Positions 1 to 5,215 of a stretch of DNA of 7,786 nt are shown here, piece by piece. The translations under genes and the position numbers were made by a program. The stretch covers positions 1 to 7,786 of the forward strand of contig CACYDO010000267.1 of assembly GCA_902773165.1 (NCBI GenBank), given 5' to 3'. Under the pieces are notes generated by a model. The model made no database searches. It worked only from the letters and a program-made list of their open reading frames with translations, and was not told the origin of the DNA. Source of the stretch: an uncultured Ruminococcus sp. GTDB lineage: Bacteria; Bacillota; Clostridia; Oscillospirales; Acutalibacteraceae. Each line of letters opens with the position of its first letter. Position 1 is the stretch's first letter.

Positions 1-510
1 GATTATACTATCGAAGACAAGGACGGCTATATCGTTCTGACGATCAAAAAGGAGTTCCTGCAAATGCTCGATGATGGCATGCATACTCTGGGCGTAAGGT
101 TTGTAGACGGCGTTTACGAGCGAAATATCATATTGCGAAGCGCTGAACCCTCAGACCCCGTAGATACTGTAGATACTGTAGATACCTCAGACCCCGTAGA
201 TACCGTAGATACCTCAGACCCTGTAGATACTGTAGATACCTCAGATCCCTCAGATCCCGTAGACCCATTAGAACCCGTAGAACCGATAGGAACGTGCGGC
301 GACGTTGACGGTGACGAGAGCTTTACCGCAAATGACGCGTTGATCGTACTGCGCGCAAGCACCGGACTTGATGAGATCACGCCCGAATTAACCGCGATTG
401 CCGACGCAGACGGCGACGGAAGCATTACATCAAGCGACGCACTCGAAGTTCTGCGCTACAGCGTTCAGCTGAGCGCAAACGAAAGAGTAGGACAGCCCGT
501 AATGCCGTAA
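1..510 (+). CDS. C-terminal part of a dockerin-containing secreted protein (5' end outside the window)
   Basis: The frame is open from base 1, so the gene begins upstream; the ATG at 64 is an internal Met. Three parts are visible. Codons 1-45 begin DYTIEDKDGYIVLTIKKEFL and go on to a G-HTL-V-F-DG ending, which resembles the last strands of an X2/Ig-like module (Pfam CBM_X2 type, DYTv..tvTIkksYL). Codons about 49-95 are a low-complexity linker of SDP and VDT units. Codons 99-156 are a type I dockerin with two calcium-binding F-hand loops: DVDGDESFTAND (301-336) and DADGDGSITSSD (403-438), each followed by a helix of the ALxVLR type. Dockerins dock secreted enzymes or structural proteins onto cohesin-bearing scaffoldins outside the cell. 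The first loop has Glu where loop position 6 is usually Gly, and positions 10-11 differ between loops (Ala-Asn versus Ser-Ser). The catalytic or binding module is off the window, so the substrate is unknown. Confidence 0.9.
   Translation, partial: DYTIEDKDGYIVLTIKKEFLQMLDDGMHTLGVRFVDGVYERNIILRSAEPSDPVDTVDTVDTSDPVDTVDTSDPVDTVDTSDPSDPVDPLEPVEPIGTCGDVDGDESFTANDALIVLRASTGLDEITPELTAIADADGDGSITSSDALEVLRYSVQLSANERVGQPVMP
151..276 (+). repeat. Linker repeats encoding SDP(VDT)n
   Basis: The linker of the dockerin protein is built from near-identical 9-bp codon triplets. A 36-bp unit (151-186, SDP-VDT-VDT-VDT) is followed by two 27-bp units (187-213 and 214-240, SDP-VDT-VDT) and then shorter SDP and VDP remnants to about 276. 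It then drifts to LEPVEPIG before the dockerin. Units differ mainly at the third codon base (ccc/cct, act/acc), which fits recent duplication. It is most likely a flexible acidic spacer, and unit number could vary by slippage. Confidence 0.85.
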
Positions 511-530
511 AACATAAATAAAAGAAAAAC

Positions 531-575
531 AAGCCTTCACATTGCCCGGACAACGGAGTGTGAAGGCTTATTTTT
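531..575 (+). terminator. Rho-independent terminator of the dockerin gene
   Basis: A perfect 11-bp stem, AAGCCTTCACA (531-541) with TGTGAAGGCTT (559-569), encloses a 17-nt loop and is followed by ATTTTT (570-575). It lies 20 bp after the TAA stop and is preceded by an A-rich stretch. No + strand gene starts until 923. Confidence 0.9.
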
Positions 576-602
576 ACACACAAACGCAAATCACAAAACG
601 CG

Positions 603-667
603 GCGGCCAAGCGGCCGCAGGCAGTTCCGGGATAGTGACAGCAAAATAAACCTGGTTACCGCGTTTT
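603..667 (-). repeat. Intergenic hairpin-ended element, inverted copy C
   Basis: Read on the minus strand (667 to 603), this copy starts AAAACGCGG (667-659), has a 28-nt interior and the box CCGGAACTGCC (630-620). After one more base comes a hairpin GCGGCC-GCTT-GGCCGC (618-603). The order, box sequences and hairpin position match the forward copy at 798-863; total length is 65 nt against 66. The interior is not obviously the same as in the forward copy. A second AAAACGCGG at 595-603 makes an inverted repeat with 659-667 around this copy. Confidence 0.6.
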
Positions 668-697
668 ATGATCTGCACAAATTACAGAATGCGGCGG

Positions 698-758
698 CGC
701 GGAGACCAACTGACCTTTACGCAAAGTAAAACCGGAACCGTCAGCGGCAACACGCCGC
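698..758 (+). repeat. Intergenic hairpin-ended element, forward copy A
   Basis: Bases 698-738 match 802-842 at 39 of 41 positions (differences at 706 and 708). Five bases after the match, at 744-758, is a hairpin GCGGC-AACAC-GCCGC. This is the same 5-base offset as in copy B. Copy A lacks the AAAA at the start of the box and ends CCGGAAC-CG rather than CCGGAACTGCC. A GAACTGCC occurs after the hairpin at 761-768. Confidence 0.7.
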
Positions 759-797
759 CTGAACTGCCTGTCGGTGTAAAATATTAATGGGCAGCCC

Positions 798-863
798 AAA
801 ACGCGGAGATCGACTGACCTTTACGCAAAGTAAAACCGGAACTGCCTCCAGGCGCATGCCTGG
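798..863 (+). repeat. Intergenic hairpin-ended element, forward copy B
   Basis: The copy starts AAAACGCGG (798-806), contains the 41-bp direct repeat (802-842), ends in CCGGAACTGCC (836-846) and, one base later, carries the hairpin CCAGGC-GCAT-GCCTGG (848-863). TTGATTTTT follows directly, so the hairpin could also act as a weak terminator. It abuts the -35 box of the antiporter promoter, so formation of the hairpin in DNA or in a read-through transcript could affect that gene. Confidence 0.7.
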
Positions 864-892
864 TTGATTTTTGAGGGGAATAGTGGTATAAT
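864..892 (+). promoter_or_regulatory. Sigma-A-type promoter of the antiporter gene
   Basis: TTGATT (864-869), a 17-bp spacer and TATAAT (887-892) preceded by TGG (884-886), an extended -10. Transcription should begin near 899, giving a leader of about 24 nt. That leader contains a Shine-Dalgarno-like AGGAAAAGAG (910-919) before the ATG at 923. Confidence 0.8.
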
Positions 893-922
893 TGAGAATC
901 ATAAAATGTAGGAAAAGAGATA

Positions 923-2248
923 ATGAACATGGATTTTGAAGTAATGAAGATTATTTATTACCTTGCGGTGATCTTGTTTGCAACAAAGCTGCTCGGAATG
1001 GGAACAAGAAAGCTCGGTCTGCCGCAGGTCGTGGGTATGGTTATTGCCGGATTGCTGATAGGACCTGCTATTTTTTCGCAGCTGCCCGGAAGCTTTAACG
1101 GAATAATCGCGCCTACTGAGATCGAAATGGACGTTCTGAGTACGTTTTCTCAGATCGGCGTTATTCTGATATTGTTTTCAAGCGGCTTGGAAACCGACCT
1201 TAAAGATCTTAAAACAAGCGGCTTTGCTTCAACGATGATCGCTCTGCTCGGAGTTGTCGTTCCGCTTGGATTGGGAGCTTTAGCCGCTTCTCTCTTTATG
1301 GGCGGCGTGAGCGAAGCGTTTTCAAATCCCGAAAAGCTGATGAACGCGCTGTTCGTCGGCTGTATTCTTACCGCAACAAGCGTCGGGATTACGGTTGAGA
1401 CTTTAAGAGAACTTGGAAAGCTTAATACAAAGCTCGGCACGACAGTCCTGAGCGCCGCAATTATCGACGATGTTATGGGTATTATCGTTCTCAGCCTTAT
1501 TACATCGCTCAAAGGCGGCTCAAACCCTGCTTTTACTCTGCTGAAAGCGGCGCTGTTCTTTGCGTTCTCGATCGGTCTGGGCGTTGTTCTCAGAATCGTC
1601 TTTAAATGGATATCGGAGAAATATCCCCATAAGCGCAGAACCGGTATTTTCGCGCTTTCTATGTGCTTTGTTTATGCGTTCTGCGCAGAGAAGTTTTTCG
1701 GAATCGCCGCTATCACCGGAGCTTATATGGCAGGCGTTATGCTGAGCGGTCTGGGTGACACGAAATTCGTTGACAGAAAAATTCTTGTTAACGGCTATAT
1801 GATATTTTCGCCGATATTCTTCGCTTTTATCGGTATAAGCGCCGATTTCAGCAATTTCAGAGTGGAGGATATCTGGTTTGCACTCGTATTCGTTGCTGTA
1901 GGTATTATCGCTAAAATCATAGGCTGCGGCGGCGTTGCGCGTATTCTGGGCTTTAAAGGCAAAGACTCTGTCGCTGTCGGCTGCGGTATGATCGCTCGCG
2001 GTGAGGTCGCCCTTGCCGTTTATTCCACGGCTTCATGGCTGATATATTTCGATAACGGAAAATTAGTCGGAATAGATCCGCTCTTTGCTACGATCATGCT
2101 GATTATTTCTACGTCTATTCTCTGCCCGATATTCCTGAAAATACTCCTTAAAGATCATAATGATGAAAGCCAAGGCAGCAGCGTTAAGGCTGAGAATTAT
2201 GCGGCAATACATGCTTCGGACAGAGAAGCTGCCGAGAATCTGGGTTAA
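923..2248 (+). CDS. CPA2-family cation:proton antiporter (Kef/NapA-like, no regulatory domain)
   Basis: A 441-residue integral membrane protein that should exchange Na+ or K+ for H+ across the cytoplasmic membrane in pH and salt homeostasis. Seen in the sequence: many hydrophobic segments over residues 8-410; the N-terminal family signature LPQVVGMVIAGLLIGP (33-48); LILFSSGLETDL (82-93); the unwound-helix motif LTATSVGITV (149-158); the ion-site pair Asp182-Asp183 in AAIIDDVMG; Lys331 in a late helix; and GMIARGEVAL (355-364). A DD pair plus the later Lys is typical of electrogenic NapA-type members. The protein stops after the membrane domain with a short polar tail of about 30 residues, so it lacks the TrkA-N/KTN domain of Kef channels. 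ATG 923 fits the Shine-Dalgarno AGGAAA; a second Met two codons later (929) is possible. It has its own promoter and stands alone. Which ion it carries is not readable from sequence. Confidence 0.9.
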   Translation: MNMDFEVMKIIYYLAVILFATKLLGMGTRKLGLPQVVGMVIAGLLIGPAIFSQLPGSFNGIIAPTEIEMDVLSTFSQIGVILILFSSGLETDLKDLKTSGFASTMIALLGVVVPLGLGALAASLFMGGVSEAFSNPEKLMNALFVGCILTATSVGITVETLRELGKLNTKLGTTVLSAAIIDDVMGIIVLSLITSLKGGSNPAFTLLKAALFFAFSIGLGVVLRIVFKWISEKYPHKRRTGIFALSMCFVYAFCAEKFFGIAAITGAYMAGVMLSGLGDTKFVDRKILVNGYMIFSPIFFAFIGISADFSNFRVEDIWFALVFVAVGIIAKIIGCGGVARILGFKGKDSVAVGCGMIARGEVALAVYSTASWLIYFDNGKLVGIDPLFATIMLIISTSILCPIFLKILLKDHNDESQGSSVKAENYAAIHASDREAAENLG

Positions 2249-2438
2249 GAGCCTGTTCAGTATCCTTTCGCACACATCTTTTGGTAAGTTTTCCGGTTGA
2301 TTTCGTCAAAAGGGGCTTGAGATACGGCATGTTTCAAGGCTGCTCTGTGTACTATGACAGAAAATATGCAACAAGATCTGGTGCTGAGTAGTCAGGCGGT
2401 ATTTGTGCGGTGGTGCCTTAAAATATAAGCTTTAACTC
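2249..2438. other. Intergenic stretch with no recognised gene
   Basis: About 190 bp between the antiporter stop and the next promoter. I see no rRNA, tRNA or known riboswitch, and no hairpin with a T-tract that would end the antiporter transcript. Small palindromes exist (TTGA-TTTCG-TCAA near 2299-2311) but nothing strong. A minus-strand frame stays open at 2257-2391 and could be a decayed fragment, but has no support. Confidence 0.5.
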
Positions 2439-2466
2439 TTGCAAATAAAAATTTTTGTGGTATAAT
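2439..2466 (+). promoter_or_regulatory. Promoter of the S component-coaX unit
   Basis: TTGCAA (2439-2444), a 16-bp spacer and TATAAT (2461-2466) with TGG in front (2458-2460), an extended -10. The start of transcription should be near 2473. That places the in-frame ATG at 2468 at or upstream of the transcript start and rules it out as the start codon. Confidence 0.8.
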
Positions 2467-2508
2467 AATGGCGTACTGTATTGTATCCGATTCGTTCGGA
2501 ATGATAAC

Positions 2509-2515
2509 AAGGAGG
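2509..2515 (+). promoter_or_regulatory. Ribosome binding site AAGGAGG that fixes the GTG start
   Basis: AAGGAGG is a full anti-16S match placed 6 bases before GTG at 2522. The longer reading frame from ATG 2468 has no such site and begins two bases after the -10 box. The GTG is therefore the start. Confidence 0.9.
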
Positions 2516-2521
2516 ATAAAA

Positions 2522-3187
2522 GTGAATAACAAGAAAAAAGACATTCGTTGGATCGTAAGTGTTGCACTTATGGCGGCGATAGTCGTGCTGTTGGCGAATA
2601 CGCCCCTCGGCATGATCCAGCTGCCTATCATTAAGGCGACAACTGTACACATTCCCGTAATTATCGGCGCTGTTCTTTTGGGACCTCTGGCTGGTGCTAT
2701 CCTCGGCGCAACGTTTGGTGTTTGCTCGATGGTTAGCAATACGTTTGCTCCTACGCTGCTGTCGTTTGCGTTCTCGCCGTTTCTCAGTACGACCGGCGCT
2801 CTGGGCGCAGTTAAAGCGGTGTGGATCTCTGTCGGCTGCCGTATCCTTATCGGCGTTGCAGCAGGCTGGCTGTGGATATTGCTTAAAAAGGTAAAGGTTC
2901 CCGAACCGGTTGGTCTTGCGATCACAGGCTTTGTGGGTTCTATGGTCAACACGATCTGCGTTATGGGCAGCATTTATTTCCTTTTCGCTCAGCAGTATGC
3001 GCAGGCAAAGGAAGTCGCTGTTTCGGCTGTATTCGGTCTGGTAATGACTACGGTTACGGCTTCCGGTATTCCCGAGGCAATTGCAGCGGCTGTTCTCGTT
3101 GACGTTATCGGATTTGCACTTATAAAGGCTATGCCGAGAATAATGCCCGAGAAGAAAAAACGTGAGAGCGCGGCAAGTGCCGTGTGA
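2522..3187 (+). CDS. ECF transporter S component, probably for pantothenate (PanT-like)
   Basis: A 221-residue membrane protein from GTG 2522, in the usual size range of ECF substrate-binding S components. The N-terminus is short and basic (NNKKKDIRW), followed by about six hydrophobic segments. Family features: TVHIPVIIGAVLLGPLAG (41-58), a stretch ending in FGVCSM (65-70), Asn143 in GSMVNT, and GIPEAIAAAVLVDVIG (182-197) near the C-terminus. The tail is basic (PEKKKRES). S components bind a vitamin outside the cell and work with a shared EcfA-EcfA'-EcfT module, none of which is in this window. The substrate is inferred from position: coaX, the kinase that acts on pantothenate, follows after 27 bp, and S components of this HIPVIIG type are often found beside coaX in Firmicutes. 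Another vitamin or a folate-like substrate cannot be excluded. Confidence 0.85.
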   Translation: MNNKKKDIRWIVSVALMAAIVVLLANTPLGMIQLPIIKATTVHIPVIIGAVLLGPLAGAILGATFGVCSMVSNTFAPTLLSFAFSPFLSTTGALGAVKAVWISVGCRILIGVAAGWLWILLKKVKVPEPVGLAITGFVGSMVNTICVMGSIYFLFAQQYAQAKEVAVSAVFGLVMTTVTASGIPEAIAAAVLVDVIGFALIKAMPRIMPEKKKRESAASAV

Positions 3188-3214
3188 TTTCTTTGAAATG
3201 AGTTTGTATATAAT

Positions 3215-3982
3215 ATGATACTTGCAGTAGATATCGGAAATTCAAATATTGTAATAGGCTGCTTTGATAACGATAAGATCTTGTTTATTGAAAGGCTTTC
3301 AACAAATCAGCAGTGTACATCTTTGGAGTACGTGATCTCCGTTAAAAATATTCTTGAAATAAATCATACAGACATAGGCAGCATAGAGGGCTGTATAATT
3401 TCCTCGGTCGTTCCAAGCGTTACTCAGACTGTTAAGGACGCATTGGAAAGACTTACTCACACTCATGTGATGACGGTCGGCCCGGGAATAAAAACAGGCT
3501 TGAAGATAATGCTCGATAATCCGGTTCAGCTTGGAAGCGACAGAGTTGCCGACGCAGTTGCCGCTGTGAATAATTATCCCGTGCCGCTTATTATCATTGA
3601 TATGGGAACGGCAACAACGGTTTCTGTTATCGACGAGGATAAGAATTACCTCGGCGGTATGATAATTCCCGGACTGAGGGTTTCTCTCGATTCGCTGACA
3701 ATGCGTACCTCGCAGCTGCCGAAAATCGGTATCGAACCGCCTAAAAAGGTCATCGGCGCGAATACAGTTGAATGTATGAAAAGCGGTATCATATATTACT
3801 CTGCCGCAGGAATTGACGGAGCTATCGAACGTATAGAGGAATCGCTCGGCAGCAGATGTACCGTCGTCTCCACAGGCGGTCTTGCCGATAAAATAATTCC
3901 TCACTGTAAGCGAGACATCATTATTGATGAGCAGCTTCTTTTAAAAGGCTTGATGATTATATATAATAAAAATAAAAAATAA
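3215..3982 (+). CDS. coaX: Type III pantothenate kinase
   Basis: CoaX phosphorylates pantothenate to 4'-phosphopantothenate with ATP, the first committed step of coenzyme A synthesis, in the cytoplasm. The 255 residues match the usual length. Motifs of the ASKHA-fold family: the phosphate-binding DIGNSN at 6-11; VGPGIKTGLKI near 88-98; GSDRVAD (107-113), whose Asp109 matches the catalytic Asp of the conserved GxDR; IDMGTATTVSVID (128-140), the second phosphate loop; GGMIIPGL (147-154); and STGGLA (219-224), the adenosine-side motif. Type III enzymes need a monovalent cation (K+ or NH4+) and are not inhibited by CoA. It lies 27 bp after the S component and should be on the same transcript. The start ATG has only a poor ribosome binding site (GAAATGAG, 3195-3202), so translation may depend on coupling to the upstream gene. 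No other start fits the N-terminal motif better. Confidence 0.97.
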   Translation: MILAVDIGNSNIVIGCFDNDKILFIERLSTNQQCTSLEYVISVKNILEINHTDIGSIEGCIISSVVPSVTQTVKDALERLTHTHVMTVGPGIKTGLKIMLDNPVQLGSDRVADAVAAVNNYPVPLIIIDMGTATTVSVIDEDKNYLGGMIIPGLRVSLDSLTMRTSQLPKIGIEPPKKVIGANTVECMKSGIIYYSAAGIDGAIERIEESLGSRCTVVSTGGLADKIIPHCKRDIIIDEQLLLKGLMIIYNKNKK

Positions 3983-4000
3983 TTTATATACAGTACATGG

Positions 4001-4030
4001 TAAGAGGGGCGATCGCTCCTCTTATTTATT
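4001..4030 (+). terminator. Hairpin terminator after coaX
   Basis: A 10-bp stem, TAAGAGGGGC (4001-4010) with GCTCCTCTTA (4015-4024), one G-T pair and a GATC tetraloop. It is followed by TTTATT and preceded by an A-rich run. It begins 19 bp after the coaX stop. The T-tract is short, and the stem is almost symmetrical, so it may also act from the other strand. Confidence 0.7.
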
Positions 4031-4215
4031 GTGTCAGTTAAAATTATTAAGGATAATATTGAATAAATGTCCGGCAAATGAATTAAAATTCCATAACAGA
4101 AATAACATTACTTTTATATTTTAACTGTATAAGGCACGAGAATATAACAAGGAAATTACTTTAGGTGAAACTTTTGTCATATATTTTCAATGTACTTTTA
4201 TTATTGGGAATTTTA
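4031..4215. other. AT-rich intergenic region with a spaced 10-bp inverted repeat
   Basis: No gene is visible. CAGTTAAAAT (4035-4044) and ATTTTAACTG (4118-4127) are perfect inverted repeats 73 bp apart. Inside lie two smaller palindromes, ATTAT-TAAGG-ATAAT (4044-4058) and GAATT-AA-AATTC (4080-4091). Such matches are not rare in very AT-rich DNA; no target duplication is evident. Confidence 0.45.
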
Positions 4216-4224
4216 TGGTATAAT
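4216..4224 (+). promoter_or_regulatory. Extended -10 promoter of rlmB
   Basis: TGGTATAAT with a poor -35 (TTTTAT at 4196-4201 for a 17-bp spacer). The extended -10 may compensate. Transcription should begin near 4231, leaving a leader of about 155 nt before rlmB. Confidence 0.6.
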
Positions 4225-4230
4225 TAGCCG

Positions 4231-4386
4231 TATGTAGATTACTATGGTGTATTATGTAATTTGATCCGGGATCTTTGCGCGCTCAGCACTGCGTTTTTTG
4301 TCGTAATTTGCTGCGTTTGCAATGACCGGAAGGACATTTTACGGCAGCTTGTATAAGAGTATGCCGCGGGGGTTATTTTCATATTT
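4231..4386 (+). other. Long untranslated leader upstream of rlmB
   Basis: The region is richer in G and C than the promoter DNA before it. It holds the palindrome GATCCGGGATC (4262-4272), a T6 run after CTGCG (near 4288-4298), a direct repeat CTGCGTTT and a possible long-range stem GCTGC...GCAGC (near 4309-4348). It matches no RNA family I can name. Structure with a T-run leaves attenuation possible. The rlmB start has no good Shine-Dalgarno; the only G-rich stretch (CGGGGG, 4367-4372) is 14 bases away. Confidence 0.35.
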
Positions 4387-5151
4387 ATGGACGAAAAAAA
4401 TAAGAAAAACAACGACATTATTTTTGGCAGGAATCCTGTTTTTGAAGCGGTGAAGAGCGGCAGGGCGATCGAATCTGTATTAGTTGCGTCCGGCTCTAAG
4501 GGCGGTACGATTTCCGTCATTCGTGCAAAGGCAAAGCAGCAGGGAATTGTGATAAAGGAGGTCAATCCGCGAAAGCTTGATTTTATGTGCGGCAGCACCG
4601 CTCACCAGGGTATCGCAGCTATCGCAGCTGTAAAGGAATACTCCACAGTCGAAGAAATTCTTGCTTATGCCGAAGAAAAGGGCGAGGATCCTTTTCTGAT
4701 AATTCTTGATGAGCTTGAAGATCCGCATAATCTCGGCGCGATCATCAGAACAGCTGAGTGCGTCGGCGCTCACGGCGTTATTATTTCTCAGCGGCGCAGC
4801 GCAGGACTGACTTATGCCGCAGGAAAGGCTTCGGCAGGCGCAGTCGAATACGAAAAGGTCGCAAGGGTAGTCAATATACCGAATACGATCGACAAATTAA
4901 AGGAAAAAGGCGTGTGGGTCTATGCGGCAGATATGGACGGCGGACTTTACACGAAAACCGATCTTACCGGACCGGTTGCAATAGTTATCGGCAACGAGGG
5001 TAAGGGAGTAAGTCCTCTTGTCAGGAAAAAATGTGACGCAGCAGTTTCGCTGCCGATGGCAGGCAGGATAAATTCACTTAATGCTTCCGTAGCAGCAGGC
5101 GTATTTGCTTATGAGATACTGCGTCAGAGAAGCAATAAAAGTAAAAATTAA
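4387..5151 (+). CDS. rlmB: 23S rRNA (guanosine-2'-O-)-methyltransferase RlmB, TrmH/SpoU family
   Basis: A SAM-dependent 2'-O-ribose methyltransferase of the SPOUT class, 254 residues, the usual RlmB length. In E. coli RlmB methylates G2251 in the peptidyl-transferase P loop of 23S rRNA; the clostridial target is assumed to be the same. Residues 10-80 form the L30e-like substrate-binding domain, starting IIFGRNPVFEAVKSG (11-25) and ending AHQGIAA (72-78). Residues 103-245 are the knotted SpoU methylase domain with motif 1 DPHNLGAIIRTAE (112-124, catalytic-type Asn115 and Arg121), motif 2 VIGNEGKGV (200-208, Glu204) and motif 3 SLPMAGRINSLNASVAAGV (221-239). In-frame sequence upstream holds no other ATG, GTG or TTG before a stop at 4354, so ATG 4387 is fixed. 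The gene stands behind its own promoter. The next gene starts 64 bp later with no terminator between. Confidence 0.93.
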   Translation: MDEKNKKNNDIIFGRNPVFEAVKSGRAIESVLVASGSKGGTISVIRAKAKQQGIVIKEVNPRKLDFMCGSTAHQGIAAIAAVKEYSTVEEILAYAEEKGEDPFLIILDELEDPHNLGAIIRTAECVGAHGVIISQRRSAGLTYAAGKASAGAVEYEKVARVVNIPNTIDKLKEKGVWVYAADMDGGLYTKTDLTGPVAIVIGNEGKGVSPLVRKKCDAAVSLPMAGRINSLNASVAAGVFAYEILRQRSNKSKN

Positions 5152-5201
5152 TTATTTTGGATAAAACGGTTTAAAAGTATATTTATTTGCATATCAGAAG
5201 A

Positions 5202-5209
5202 AAGGGGTG
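5202..5209 (+). promoter_or_regulatory. Ribosome binding site that selects GTG 5216
   Basis: AAGGGGTG (in the context AGAAAGGGGTGAAG) is close to the AAGGAGGTGA anti-16S consensus. It lies 6 bases before the GTG at 5216 (8 after the GGGG). Three GTGs cluster at 5212, 5214 and 5216, but only the last continues into the long acidic frame. Confidence 0.75.
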
Positions 5210-5215
5210 AAGTGT

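Noticed and set aside
848..863. Hairpin plus TTGATTTTT as a true terminator
   Set aside because: The same hairpin position recurs in copies A and C without a T-tract after copy A, and the T-run overlaps the -35 of a good promoter, so it is listed as part of the repeat element.
2257..2391. 44-codon minus-strand open end (…FDEINRKTYQKMCAKGY, stop at 2257-2259), possibly a decayed gene or transposase tail
   Set aside because: No start, no family I can name, and length within chance.
3209..3214. TATAAT just before the coaX ATG
   Set aside because: No -35 at usable spacing (TTGAAA is only 10 bp upstream) and transcription would start inside coaX. Read as chance AT-rich sequence.
3299..3904. 201-codon minus-strand frame inside coaX
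   Set aside because: coaX is certain from its motifs; the antisense frame has no recognisable domain.
4322..4453. 43-codon + strand frame overlapping the rlmB start, basic with a hydrophobic end
   Set aside because: No ribosome binding site, and most of it overlaps the rlmB leader and coding start in another frame.
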